Positions 1 to 10,052 of a DNA stretch of 64,000 nucleotides are shown piece by piece (positions within the stretch are counted from its first letter, which is position 1; every line of letters starts with the position of its first letter). The position numbers were made by a program, and so were the translations under genes. A model generated the notes under the pieces. It did not search any database. It had not been told where the DNA came from and saw only the letters and a program-made list of their open reading frames with translations. The stretch covers positions 248,001 through 312,000 of the forward strand of contig JAFKAC010000054.1 of NCBI GenBank assembly GCA_025766275.1, given 5' to 3'. This DNA is from Lactarius indigo. Its lineage: Eukaryota > Basidiomycota > Agaricomycetes > Russulales > Russulaceae.

Positions 1-1236
1 GCGCATCACTTCAAAGTATCCTATGACACACTCCAGCAATGTCACCATAGGATTACCGGTCCACACTCAAAATCACAAGTAAAAAAGCAGCTACTTAGCA
101 AGGCACAAGAAAACGCTCTCTATGAATGGATCAAGTACATGGGGAGGATAGAATACCCCCTCTCAAAGCAGAACCTCTGCACAAAAGTTGCCTACCTGAG
201 TCAGCTTCTTCAAGAAAGGATGGTGGAAATGGGGAAGGAGCTCTTACCCTCCAAAAACTGGATACAGAAGTTCCTATCTTGGCACATTGACATCACATTG
301 AAGCAGCCAACAGGTCTTGATGCACAACATGCATGCTGTTTTAACCCTGCTGTTGTTGCTTAGCACTTTCAGCTTCTTGGCGACCTCATGAAGGAGATGG
401 ATGTACCTTGGGAAAACGTGTACAACATGGATGAGAAGGGTATCCAGCTTGGTGGAGGCAGGAAACTTGACAACACCAAGTTCCTGTACAGTGAGGGACA
501 ATGCATCTGCATGAAGTTACAGAACGGAAACCTTGAGCTCGTCACCACCATCAAATGTGTCACCACCATCAAGTGTGTCGCCACAGATGGATCAAACCTG
601 AAGCTGACATTCATTTTCAGTGGCAAGAATGTCCTCCACAAAGGGTATTTCAAGGAGGATGGGGTACTGTAAGTAAACAATCAAGTGCAGAGTTAATGAA
701 CACTTACCAGGATTGCAGAGTTGCCTTGTCAGAAAAAGGCTGGACAAGCAACTTCATAGGGCTGCAATGGTTTGAGAAGTCTTTTGTCCCACAGGCAATG
801 GAAAGGAACGCAAGCGGGAAACTGATACTCCTCATCTATGATGGCCATTGTTCACACAATACCATCGAGCTACATGAGGCTGCAACAAAAAACAATATCA
901 CATTGTTCTGCCTCCCCCCCCACACCTCACACTGGCTTCAACCACTTGATGTTGGTGTTTTTGGTCCTTTGCAACGTGCATGGCAAAAGCGGTGTATCCT
1001 TGCGATGGAGGAGACTAGGAAGGGCATAGCATGGCAAAATGTTGTCAGAGAATACATGATTGCTCGCACCAAGTCCTTCAAGGAGGTGACTATACTATCT
1101 GCTTGGGAAAAGTCAGGTATCCAACCATTAAACCTGAGCATCTTCAACAAGGACGACTATGGGCCAAGCTGTGCATCATCATTCAACCCCCCACTGCCAG
1201 ACTCCTTTCCAGTCCCGGCTACTGCAACTGGCAATG
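1..1236 (+). pseudogene. Pogo/Fot1-like DDE transposase, N-terminal and catalytic part
   Basis: Reading is open from the first base, so the true start lies outside the window. The first ~120 codons resemble the CENP-B/psq helix-turn-helix DNA-binding part. The DDE_1 catalytic core follows, with NMDEKG near 430 (first Asp), YDGHCSHNT near 840 (second Asp) and LPPHTSHWLQPLD near 915-950 (third acidic residue). These motifs are typical of Tc1/mariner-pogo transposases, which cut and paste their own element. An in-frame TAG at 361-363 sits where CAG would fit. The frame changes near 669; a candidate 50-nt intron at 669-718 (GTAAGT to GCAG) restores it. Coding is cut at 1236 by an LTR insertion and resumes after 2366. 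The family call is firm; intron versus frameshift is open. Confidence 0.85.
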
Positions 1237-2361
1237 TGTCATGAACTCCCCTGTTACCTTTCCTTTTACATCCCTATCTGATCTATTCCCTTTCTTGGCA
1301 GTTACCTTCTCAGACCTCTGTTTCCCCCTTATCTGATTGTTCTAGCACCTTCTGTGCTATTCTTATCCTGCCTTGCTGGCATGACACCATCTTGTACAAT
1401 GTTGATATCATCTTGCCAGCACATTACTCTATCTATAGCAATCAGTAGCACTATGTGCTCAGGCGCAATCCTGTACTATATAAGGAACCCTGTAGTGCGC
1501 CTTAGCTCCTTAGCTTTGGCTTAATCAATCATCTGCATTGTATCTCCATTGACTCCTTGAGTGCCTCAGTCCCTTCAGCACTCAAGCCCTTGACCCTGAA
1601 CCCCTGACCCTTGACCCTTATCTCCTTTGGGTCATTCCCCTCTCAGCCTCTGTGCAGGCTTCCCCCTTGACTCTGCTCTTATCCTCTTCCTGTCTTACTG
1701 GTTAGCCCAGTGACATATGACCTTTGGACTTAGGCCTCTGAGCTCGTCCATTGTTACTGACTCAGTCACCTTTGCACAAGGGGCTGTTACAGAAGGACTT
1801 TCCCACCTCAGTGTAGGGGGAATTACCACAGACTCAGCTACCTTAGTACAGGAGCTGTTACAGATAACCTTAGGAGTCCTTCTGTCACAGTTCCAATGGA
1901 CCGTCCGTGACGTGTTCGAGTTCGGGCCCAAGGCAAGGGCAAGTAGAGTCGAGACTTAGTCAAGGACTAAGTCAAAGTCGGGGGTTTCGTGGCTCAAGCC
2001 GAAGGCAATCACACGAGAGAGGGGAATTTGGACAAGGGATGACAAGGCAACTGTAGATTGGATTCAATGGACTAAGAGTAGACAAGTTATCTACTTGGCT
2101 ACTCAACTACTCTTATACTCATACAATACTGGGGTTTATGTGGCTGTTTTCTATGACACATACATGAGAACACCATAAGGTGTGCTACTTCTGAAACTTT
2201 GAGTCAATCTTTCGCAATACTTGTTCGCTGGCGTTTTGTGATGCGTGACCGTGATGTCACGTGATCGTGACACCTTCCACTCAGTGGGGATCCGACTCAG
2301 AGTCCTTTGCCTCAGGCAGGATCTGTTACAGAACAACACATGCCCCTGCAGAGGCGTGACA
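1237..2361 (+). repeat. Solo LTR, family E, containing a nested LTR
   Basis: The sequence starts TGTCATGAAC and ends GGCGTGACA, and is flanked by a perfect 5-bp duplication CAATG (1232-1236 and 2362-2366). It matches, in reverse, the LTR at 24058-24797. A TATATAAG box near 1475 agrees with plus orientation. Removing the nested LTR at 1883-2272 and its extra duplication leaves about 730 bp. Flanking transposase coding joins in frame across the insertion, which confirms the boundaries. No internal region remains, so this is a recombined solo LTR. Confidence 0.88.
1883..2272 (-). repeat. Solo LTR, family D, nested in the family E LTR
   Basis: This 390-bp LTR has TGTCAC/GTGACA ends and is flanked by perfect duplications CCTTC (1878-1882 and 2273-2277). 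In reverse complement it aligns with the LTRs at 4294-4638, 38664-39075 and 63244-63647, sharing the GTCACGTGACATC start and the TGTCTACTCTTAG block. It is younger than its host LTR. Confidence 0.88.
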
Positions 2362-2366
2362 CAATG

Positions 2367-3146
2367 AACCTCTACCGGATTCTCTTGATAATGAGACCAG
2401 TAGAGATGGTGACAAGGAAAGCGACGAGGACAACGAGGGCGAGGACAGTGATAAGGATAACAAGGAAAGCGACACAAAAGAAGTGGCGTTATCCAAGGCC
2501 ACGCCTCAGGCTGACCACACCCCAGACCTGCTTAATCAGGGAATCAGTCCAGATCAGGCCACTGTGGGTGCCTTGCCCATTTTAGTTCCCCTTCCCACCC
2601 TCCCCATTCAACCCACTCAACAAACATTTTTTGATGCCAGAAGTGACGTTCTCTGTGAAGAGGGAAGTGTCCCCCCCTCGGCTTGGGGATAGGGAACCTG
2701 AATACCATCACCGTAGGGCATCTCCTAACCCCATGTCTGCTCATGTTCATACTGGTCACTGCCAGACCCGTTCAATGTCATGGTCTGCTTCATATTTTCC
2801 TCCTGTGACATCCACCTTGGGGCCCCAATTGATGGAGGAGCAACTTTCCGACTCAAAACAGAAGATCGAGGCGCTTACAGAAAGCCTCAATGCAGTGTTG
2901 GCCGAGATTGATACCCTTCACACTCACTGCTACTTTGCTAACAGGGTAATCTCCTCCCAACAGAAGCAACTTTTTTTGAGGGACAACAAGAAAAAGCATG
3001 CAAAGAAAACCAACAACAAGTCAAGGGTCTTGACAGCTGAGGAGGGTTGTCAGCAAATGCAACAGCTCCAGGAAGAAGCCGAAACAAAGGAACAACACCG
3101 ACAACAGGAACTGGCTTGGAAGGCTGCTGACGATGAAGCACGATGA
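2367..3146 (+). pseudogene. Pogo-like transposase, C-terminal part after the LTR insertion
   Basis: When the LTR and one CAATG copy are removed, the upstream reading frame runs straight into this segment. It encodes an Asp/Glu/Lys-rich acidic stretch (about 2370-2480), a Pro-rich linker, and from about 2830 a Gln/Lys/Glu-rich coiled coil, as is usual at the C-terminus of fungal pogo transposases. The frame shifts by one at a run of six T (about 2627-2632); downstream the coding continues to the TGA at 3144-3146. The shift may be a homopolymer slip. The element is dead as it stands. Confidence 0.75.
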
Positions 3147-3176
3147 AAATGCCGGGCAGATCACACACACACATTT

Positions 3177-3362
3177 ACTGGGCCACTGAACAAGTCAAAG
3201 CAAAAGGGTGACTTGGAGGATATCACTGTAGCACTTGCACTGCCAGAACATGGTAAGAAAGACAAGATCTTCAAGAGAATAACAAGGCATTTCAAACAAC
3301 ACCCTGAGTTAAAGAGGGACCCACGTTTCGAAGGCCTGTTCAATTCATGTCCCACAAAATGA
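3177..3362 (+). pseudogene. SAP-like small coding fragment
   Basis: A 61-codon open stretch begins TGPLNKSKQKGDLEDI and ends at TGA 3360-3362. The spacing of Leu/Ile with Lys pairs (DLEDITVALALPEHGKKDK, then ITRHFKQHPEL) resembles the helix-extension-helix of SAP-like modules that occur in fungal transposon-borne proteins. No start codon is evident and it lies just downstream of the transposase C-terminus, so it may be a last exon or a separate remnant. Function is inferred from pattern only. Confidence 0.4.
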
Positions 3363-4293
3363 CCCCGCATTGGTGATGTGCCTGTAGTTGGGCCATCATC
3401 ACTTCAAGCCATTACTTCCTGCTTCTCCCCTCCCTTGCTTCTCCCCCATTTTAGTTTCCCCTCTCAACCCAACTTTAGGCCCGGCACAACATCAAGCACA
3501 CATCCATATGGTCCATACTTACAGTATTCATACCAATACCCTTACAGCTCCTAGATCCCTAGATACCATCAAATAATATGATTTGCTGAACGTTCATTTG
3601 ACTGTGAACCTGAGAGGACTGGCATTGCCACTTTTGCCAAATGCTGATTACTTCTCTGCCTGCCACTAGTCTGCCACCACCATGACAAAGTGTGACCGAA
3701 AGTTGCAGAGGTGGTATTTGTTGCTCCACATTGAACGGATTCAGAAACAAATAAATAAAAATCTGATTCCAGTGAGATATAAACACATCTATTACTATGT
3801 ACAAAATGAAGTAGCTACGATGTGTTGTTGAAGCTACAAAAAAAGATTACCATGTTTTTGCAGAGGTGTGGGAACAATAGTAAATACCAGAGTAAAATCA
3901 CAGTAAAATAAAATAACACATAAACAATGCATAAATAATGTGTCAATAATGTGGTCTGTGTATTGGTTTGGGAATGTAGGAAGGAAGGGAAGGAAGGACA
4001 AACAATCCCTCTTCCCAATCTCCCATAATGCCCACCTTCGATATTCCCACTGGCCCCTCAATTACCAAAAGGGGTGACACCTACCTTGTTTCCAATGTGA
4101 AGCTGCACCACAGGAAACTAGGGCTGCGCACCGTACCATCTGATGGGTACAGCTGTACATTCAACGGTTGGGCAATGGGTTTATACACCTGTCTGCTGTC
4201 CATCAAGTCTGCTGAGCAGAGCTCCAATGGCGATGTTTGGGTATGGGTACAGCCATCATACAGTAGACAGGTAGTATTCAATGGGTTACTAGG
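3363..4293. other. Non-coding stretch between transposon remnants
   Basis: No convincing coding frame. The part at 3830-3960 is A-rich, and 4040-4290 is more balanced in composition. It probably contains the untranslated end of the pogo-like element and the DNA into which the gypsy2 element inserted. Only short open frames without recognisable motifs occur. Confidence 0.5.
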
Positions 4294-4638
4294 TGTCACA
4301 CACAGGTGACATCATGGTCACAATGCGGACACATCACATTGATTGCCAGCAGTCTCGTCTTCCTTGCCAGCTCACTTGCCACGTATCTTGAGGTTCTGCC
4401 AGCTCATTAGGAGCTTTGTAAATACAGAAAACAGTCCCGAAAAACCACAGTTTGTATGAGTACTTAAGATGTAGCCATAGAGTAGTACAAAGCTTGTCTA
4501 CTCTTCGTCTCTTGAAATCCAGTAGCTTCCTCTCACTTGTGTGTTCTCTGAGCATACCAAGTCAGCATACTTCACTTGTGAAATAACAAGTCACCCAAAC
4601 ATGCCCCATGTCACGGATGGTCAGCTGGAACCATGACA
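4294..4638 (+). repeat. 5' LTR of old Gypsy element gypsy2 (family D)
   Basis: This 345-bp segment starts TGTCACACAC and ends CCATGACA. It aligns with the family D LTRs at 38664 and 63244, including GTGACATC near the start and CTTGTCTACTCTT in the middle. It is followed by the same leader type seen after the 63244 copy and then by gag coding, which makes it a 5' LTR. The 5 bp before it are CTAGG; the matching right flank is not in the window. Confidence 0.8.
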
Positions 4639-4639
4639 A

Positions 4640-4649
4640 AAGAGTAGAC
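4640..4649 (+). promoter_or_regulatory. Candidate self-primer binding site of gypsy2
   Basis: AAGAGTAGAC lies immediately inside the 5' LTR and is the exact reverse complement of GTCTACTCTT at 4496-4505, where the genomic RNA is expected to begin. This is the arrangement of Tf1-type elements, whose RNA 5' end folds back to prime minus-strand DNA synthesis. The diverged family copy at 63244 keeps 10 of 11 pairs. Confidence 0.55.
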
Positions 4650-4692
4650 CCCTACTCCACCTTGCTAGGTGGCACGGCGTAGAAAGTGCCCC

Positions 4693-4756
4693 ATGGAAAG
4701 CACGCTGGCACAGTCACCTGATGGTAACTTCGCCTACATCGAACCGGCAAATGACC
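4693..4756 (+). pseudogene. gypsy2 gag start, cut by the Copia insertion
   Basis: ATG at 4693 opens MESTLAQSPDGNFAYIEPAN. The frame is interrupted at the Copia duplication TGACC and continues in phase from 11611. The gag start of the related element at 63748 has the matching pattern YRCIEPEPADKD, which supports this start. Confidence 0.7.
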
Positions 4757-5298
4757 TGTTGAAGCGCAGAACTAACAAGCAAGAGATAAGCTTGGACAGC
4801 TATGAGGACAAGTTAACTTCAGAGGTGAAGGGAACTCTGTTACAACTGCATACCTATGAGGACAAGTTACTATAAGGAAGCAACGCCTATGAGTAAAGGT
4901 AATAAGAGAAGTAAAGAGGAGGGAACTTACACTTCAGAGGTGAAGGGAACTCTGAAGTGTAGAGGCGAAAACAGCAGTCCTTATATACAGGATGCTTAGC
5001 TAATAATGGTCTGTGCGCACTGGTGACCCAAACACAATACAGGTGGTCTGTGCGCCAGAGGGAGAAATGCCATTGGATGGCAGAGAACAATAGCTGCCTA
5101 AAGCAGACAATACCGGTATCTTAATAATAGAAAGAACAATAAGAACCATATATGGATCTAACAATAAAGATAAACAAAAGCGGTCCGTATGAGTCCGGAG
5201 TGTCCGTAAGTCCATAAGGGACAGATACCGTATTTAGTATGTGGGCTGACTCAATCAGATCCCACGAGACATGTGACTTTAACAGTCGCGTCTCAACA
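4757..5298 (-). repeat. copia1 3' LTR
   Basis: 542 bp with TGTTGA/TCAACA inverted ends, apparently identical to 11064-11605. On the minus strand it carries a TATATAAGGA promoter-like box and a duplicated AGAGTTCCCTTCACCTCTGA block with a GTAAGT donor-like site between the copies. The purine tract TGGAGGGA (minus strand, 5299-5306) adjoins it. Confidence 0.95.
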
Positions 5299-5648
5299 TC
5301 CCTCCATGATAGAGACAGTCCACAAGAGTGGTGCAAGCATTGAGTGAAAGTGCCTTGGCAGGACACTTTATTGCTTTAACTGTTACTATGAGGAATGTTT
5401 CGATTCTCTGGTTAGAAAGAATCTATGTAGGCAGAAGTCCTGATAAAGGACAACTTTTTGGAGGTCTTCATGCACTGCTCTATGAGGATAATGTAGTTCA
5501 GAAGAACTACTTTTTGAAGAGCCATGAGCTGGGAGATAAGATGGAACAGGTCCAACTTCTTCAGTTCTCTAAGAAGGGTTTTTCTTAGCTATTAAACTAG
5601 GAGTTTTGTTGCAAGTATACACAACAATTCGACGTCCTAGAACCCATC
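5299..5648. other. copia1 3' untranslated region with polypurine tract
   Basis: 350 bp between the gag-pol stop and the 3' LTR. The purine-rich TGGAGGGA at its LTR edge (minus strand) is the expected plus-strand DNA primer. No coding is recognised here. Confidence 0.6.
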
Positions 5649-8600
5649 TTACATCATTCCTAGATCAGCAACCATTTTTTCAAAGGGTTCTTTGGGCAGT
5701 GACTTAGTGAGTCCATCTGCAACCATTTCCCCTGTGGGTGTACGTATCAGGTGTATGACCTTGTTTTCTACGTATTCCCTAACTACATGGTGCTTGATTA
5801 GGATGTGTTTGGAACGTCTCCCAGTGACAGGGTTGAGAGCTAGGTCCACAGCACCCTTATTGTCACAGTGCAGAGGGATGGGGGAGGACACCTCATACCC
5901 CAATTCTCCAAGGAAGGTGGCGTACCACTGAGCCTGATTAGAGGCATCTGAGAGGCTCATGTATTCTGCCTCAGTGGTAGACTGCGCAATTGTCTTTTGC
6001 TTTCTGGTACACCAAGAAATGGCTCCATTCGCAAGCAGGTAGACAAAACCTGAAGTGGAGTGCTTTTCTTCCTGATCTCCCCAGGAAGCGTCGCAGTAGC
6101 CATGAAGGCCTTCACCACCATTGCCATTCCCTCCAGCATAGCGTAACGAGTAGTCCTTGGTGCTATTAAGATAGGCTAGGACATACTTGGCTAGGCGTAA
6201 ATGCTGAGGTGAGGGGTTGGAAGCAAATTGGCTAAGGCGCGCAACAGCGAAGGAAATATCAGGTCTGCTTCCAATCTGCGCATATAGCAGAGACCCGATT
6301 ATCTGTTGATACTTCTTAATTTCAGAAGTAGAGGCCTGATCTGTGTACTTGATCAAGTGTGCCTCGGCGCCAGAGGGAAGAGGGGTATATACTGGATTGG
6401 AATCAGACATTCCAAAGCGTTCCACAATATCGCGGATGTATTCTGACTGGTTGATTTCCATGGTGCGATTAGCACGATTTCTGGTGATGTTAACACCAAG
6501 ATAAGACTGGATTTCTCCCAGATCGGTCATCTCATATCGATTAGATAGAGAAGCCTTCAGATCATTGATCTTTGATAAGGAACTTCCTAGTATAGTGATG
6601 TCATCTACATATAAGATCACGAAAAGTGTATCACCCCCCTCTTGAAGATGATACACGTATACTCCTGCATCAGAGTACGTCCGCGTGAAGCCTAGGTCGA
6701 CTAAGACCCCATGGAACTGCACATTCCATGCGCGGGAAGCTTGTTTCAGGCCATAGAGGGCCTTCTGTAGCCGGCACACAAGGTGCTCGGAGCCAGCTGT
6801 GACGAAACCGACTGGTTGCTCCATGTAAATTTCTTCCTCCAGTTCCCCATGAAGGAATGCCGACTTGACATCCATCTGGTGAATATGCCAGTCTTCAAGC
6901 GTAGCCAACGCGAGAAGGAGTCGCAAGGACTCAAAGCGGGCAACTGGGGAGAAAGTTTCGTCAAAATCCACCCCCTCTAGTTGGGTGAATCCTTTTGCCA
7001 CTAGCCTAGCACGAAAGCGTCCATCTGCTTTCTTCTTAAATACCCATTTACACTTAACCACCTTCCTTCCTTCAGGAAGGGGTTCAAGCCTCCAGACATC
7101 AAGCTTGTCGAGAGCGTCCAGTTCATACTGGCACGCTTCAAGCCAATCGACAGCTTGGTCAGACTCCATAGCCTGCTTGAATGTCTGCGGGTCCTTGTAG
7201 CCAGGAACCTCGGCAGCGTTTAGCAAGTCCATCATACCCAGTCTGCTACTCCCAGGCACAAATTCATCGTTCTCCTCTGTGTAGTAGCGAGGATTTGTGA
7301 ATCGTACCCTGGTCCCACGCCTTGGGCGAGGGGGTGAAGTAACTAGCCCATTCCTCGGAGATCTAGGTGTTTCCCTAGGAGGAGAGATGTCCCTATTGAA
7401 GTTAGGGGCAGGGATTGGGGCAGTTACTACAGGCGGTCTCCCTTGCGAGCGAGTGCGAGGGCGCCTTGGGGTGGTAGGAGCAGGTGCTTGGGATGGAGGA
7501 GTGTGATATATTGTCTGGTCTGCGGGGTTTGGAGAAGCGTTGGGGGGTGTGCTAGGCTGTTGTACTGGTACTGCGGGCACCTGAGCAGGTGGTAAGACAA
7601 AGACTGGTGTCTGAGGTGCCGCAGGGGCAACAGCTGGCGTAGGCTGACTAGGCACTACAAAGAATATCTCACCGGCAACAGCAGCCCCTTTAGCAGGTTC
7701 GCCGGACACGGGAGAAGTGATTGGTTGTTTGGAGTGACTAGTCAGGTCACTCAGGGATGGGAAGGTAGCTTCGTCAAATGTAACATCTCGTGAAGAGACG
7801 AAGCACCGGCTATGTCTATCCCAGAGTTTGTAACCCTTTGAATTGGGTTCATAGCCCACAAACACGGCTTCCTTTGATTTAGGATCTAATTTGCGCCGGT
7901 TGTGTTCTGGTACATGATAGTAGGCTTTGCAGCCAAATACTCTAAAGTAAGAGACATCTGGGACTGTACCATCCCAGAGCTCCAGCGGAGTTTTCCACTC
8001 ATTAGAACGGGTTGGGGTGCGATTGTAGATGTGCACTGCAGTTTGAACTGCTTGTTCCCAAAAGCCAAGGCTCAAACCAGCATGATGAAGCATGCTGGTG
8101 CCTTTTTCCATGATGGTGCGGTTAAACCGCTCGGCTCTCCCGTTCTGTTGTGGAGAATAAGGCATCGTAAGCATATGCTCAATCCCTTCCTCCAGAAGAA
8201 TGTCTTTAAGGACATTGTTGACATACTCGCCACCACGATCTGAGTGCAGGGTTTTAATGGGCTTATTTTGTTGTTTTTCAGCCCATGCCTTGTAGTGTAG
8301 GAAGGCACCCGTAAACTCGTCTTTGGACTTCATAGGGATGACAACTGCAGCTTTTGAGAAGTCATCTATGAAGGTGGCGAAGTATTTGTTGCCCTGGATA
8401 GAGTTACTCTGTAGTGGGCCAACAAGGTCACTGTGCACAAGTTCAAGGGATTCTTGTGCACGCTTCTGGGAAGGAGGAAAAGGTTTGCGGGTGGCCTTGC
8501 CAAGTTCACACCCATGACAGGGACCTTCTTCCTCAGGGGATTCATCTATGTTAAGTCCTTTTACGGACTTCGGAGCATATCTTTGGAGCGCTTCTTTGGA

Positions 8601-10052
8601 CATATGTCCCATGCGCTGATGCCAGACATCAAGGCTAGCAGATGCAGTTGCTTGGGCATTTACTTTATGGTGCCCATCAAGCCAATATAGGCCTGAAGCC
8701 TTGTGTCCTTCCGCAATGGTTTTCCCATCATACCTTATAGCAAAGGTAGTGGCATCAAAGCTTACTATGGCCCCCTTAGCTGTTAGGGCAGGGGTGGACA
8801 GTATACGCGAATGCGTATTAGGTAGGTGCAGTACATTGGAGATTTTTAGGTCATACCCAAAGTTGGTATGGATTGTTACCGTTCCAGTACCAACACTCCT
8901 TAGCAAGGAGTTATCTCCTAGAAGTACTTCAACACCTTTGTGAGGGGTGTAGGTGTCGTAGTCTTCTATGTGGGGGGTAAAGTGTGCTGACGCCCCACTG
9001 TCCATCATCCATTTTGATGCAATCTGGGTACTGTGTGTACCCATCGTGTAAAGGGAAACCTGAGGTACTTCATGTACCTCCTCTATTTTGCCAGAGCCAT
9101 TGACTATAGTAAATAGTCGGCTCTTTGGTACAGGTATGCTATTTAACCTGTTTGCCGGAAGTGAGTCCAGCACCTCTACTGTGGTATTCTGGGCGGCCTT
9201 CGCCCTTTGTCCTGCCTTCCCCTTCTTAGCATTCTCCTGGTCCCGTTTGAGTTTGTAACATTCTGGCTTTTTATGGCCAGGCTTTTTGCAGTAATGGCAG
9301 ATTATGTCCGAAGACACAGAGCTGCCCGATGGCCGCGCCTCATGAGCGTGAGGGGCCGAAGATTTCTTAACGGGGGCGACCTTATTGTAGGACGCCACGG
9401 GACCGGCGAGACGAGATTCCTCATTGATGAACCTGTTGATGAGGTCCTGAGGTTGGAGGTTAGAGGGGGGGCCAGAGGCCAGGATGGTGCCAGCTATGGT
9501 GCTGTAAGATGGGGGGAGCGCGTCTAGAAGAATGAAGGACATTTGCATGTCCGAGACGGGCATCCCTTGTTCCACCAGGGTGTTCCTCAGGTCCAGCATT
9601 TTTTGGAGCTGAGGTAGGAAGGGGCTACCTTCCTGAAGCTTGGTGTTTGCCAAGCCCACCCAAATATTAAAGGTGGCCATAGAGCCAACCTGACCATAGA
9701 GGTTCTCCAACTCCACAAACTTGTCATGGACAGTTGGGAAGATGTGGGAGGAGTGAATACCAGATAAGACCTCCGTTGTCACTGATAAAAATAAGAGGCC
9801 AGTGATGACCTCCTCTTGTTTTGCCCAGAGGGCAAGGATGGCGAGTCCCTCATCTGTAGGGCCAGTGGGCCCCACAGCACCTGCTGCGAGAGGGGGATGT
9901 TGGGGCACTGAAGCAGGAGCACCGTGTGTAAGGTGCCTGCTGCACCCATTCATCAGCATGAGGGAGGTAAAGGTGGCAGACCAAGTCTGCCAGTTGGTGC
10001 CATCCAACTTGGCGAGGGTGACGGACGGAGGGAAGACAAGATGGAAAGACAT
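5649..10052 (-). CDS. copia1 Gag-Pol polyprotein
   Basis: A single 1,467-residue ORF with an ATG at 10050-10052. It encodes every protein for copying through RNA and inserting a new DNA copy. In order: a Copia-type Gag (residues 1 to about 230); zinc knuckle CHYCKKPGHKKPEC near 250; aspartic protease MMDSGASAHF near 350; pre-integrase zinc region (HQRMGH, then CHGCELGK) near 480-530; integrase core with HSDLVGP, LHSDRGGEY and NGRAERFNRT (Asp, Asp and Glu all present; about 535-645). A Pro-rich linker follows, then reverse transcriptase with YVDDITILG near 1150 and RNase H with GYCDASWGDQ and STTEAEYM near 1320-1370. No stop or missing catalytic residue was seen, so the element may be active. 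Confidence 0.96.
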   Translation of the reverse strand: MSFHLVFPPSVTLAKLDGTNWQTWSATFTSLMLMNGCSRHLTHGAPASVPQHPPLAAGAVGPTGPTDEGLAILALWAKQEEVITGLLFLSVTTEVLSGIHSSHIFPTVHDKFVELENLYGQVGSMATFNIWVGLANTKLQEGSPFLPQLQKMLDLRNTLVEQGMPVSDMQMSFILLDALPPSYSTIAGTILASGPPSNLQPQDLINRFINEESRLAGPVASYNKVAPVKKSSAPHAHEARPSGSSVSSDIICHYCKKPGHKKPECYKLKRDQENAKKGKAGQRAKAAQNTTVEVLDSLPANRLNSIPVPKSRLFTIVNGSGKIEEVHEVPQVSLYTMGTHSTQIASKWMMDSGASAHFTPHIEDYDTYTPHKGVEVLLGDNSLLRSVGTGTVTIHTNFGYDLKISNVLHLPNTHSRILSTPALTAKGAIVSFDATTFAIRYDGKTIAEGHKASGLYWLDGHHKVNAQATASASLDVWHQRMGHMSKEALQRYAPKSVKGLNIDESPEEEGPCHGCELGKATRKPFPPSQKRAQESLELVHSDLVGPLQSNSIQGNKYFATFIDDFSKAAVVIPMKSKDEFTGAFLHYKAWAEKQQNKPIKTLHSDRGGEYVNNVLKDILLEEGIEHMLTMPYSPQQNGRAERFNRTIMEKGTSMLHHAGLSLGFWEQAVQTAVHIYNRTPTRSNEWKTPLELWDGTVPDVSYFRVFGCKAYYHVPEHNRRKLDPKSKEAVFVGYEPNSKGYKLWDRHSRCFVSSRDVTFDEATFPSLSDLTSHSKQPITSPVSGEPAKGAAVAGEIFFVVPSQPTPAVAPAAPQTPVFVLPPAQVPAVPVQQPSTPPNASPNPADQTIYHTPPSQAPAPTTPRRPRTRSQGRPPVVTAPIPAPNFNRDISPPRETPRSPRNGLVTSPPRPRRGTRVRFTNPRYYTEENDEFVPGSSRLGMMDLLNAAEVPGYKDPQTFKQAMESDQAVDWLEACQYELDALDKLDVWRLEPLPEGRKVVKCKWVFKKKADGRFRARLVAKGFTQLEGVDFDETFSPVARFESLRLLLALATLEDWHIHQMDVKSAFLHGELEEEIYMEQPVGFVTAGSEHLVCRLQKALYGLKQASRAWNVQFHGVLVDLGFTRTYSDAGVYVYHLQEGGDTLFVILYVDDITILGSSLSKINDLKASLSNRYEMTDLGEIQSYLGVNITRNRANRTMEINQSEYIRDIVERFGMSDSNPVYTPLPSGAEAHLIKYTDQASTSEIKKYQQIIGSLLYAQIGSRPDISFAVARLSQFASNPSPQHLRLAKYVLAYLNSTKDYSLRYAGGNGNGGEGLHGYCDASWGDQEEKHSTSGFVYLLANGAISWCTRKQKTIAQSTTEAEYMSLSDASNQAQWYATFLGELGYEVSSPIPLHCDNKGAVDLALNPVTGRRSKHILIKHHVVREYVENKVIHLIRTPTGEMVADGLTKSLPKEPFEKMVADLGMM

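Noticed and set aside
4887..5215. Two small minus-strand frames duplicated at 11194-11522
   Set aside because: They are identical because they sit in the two copia1 LTRs; no gene.
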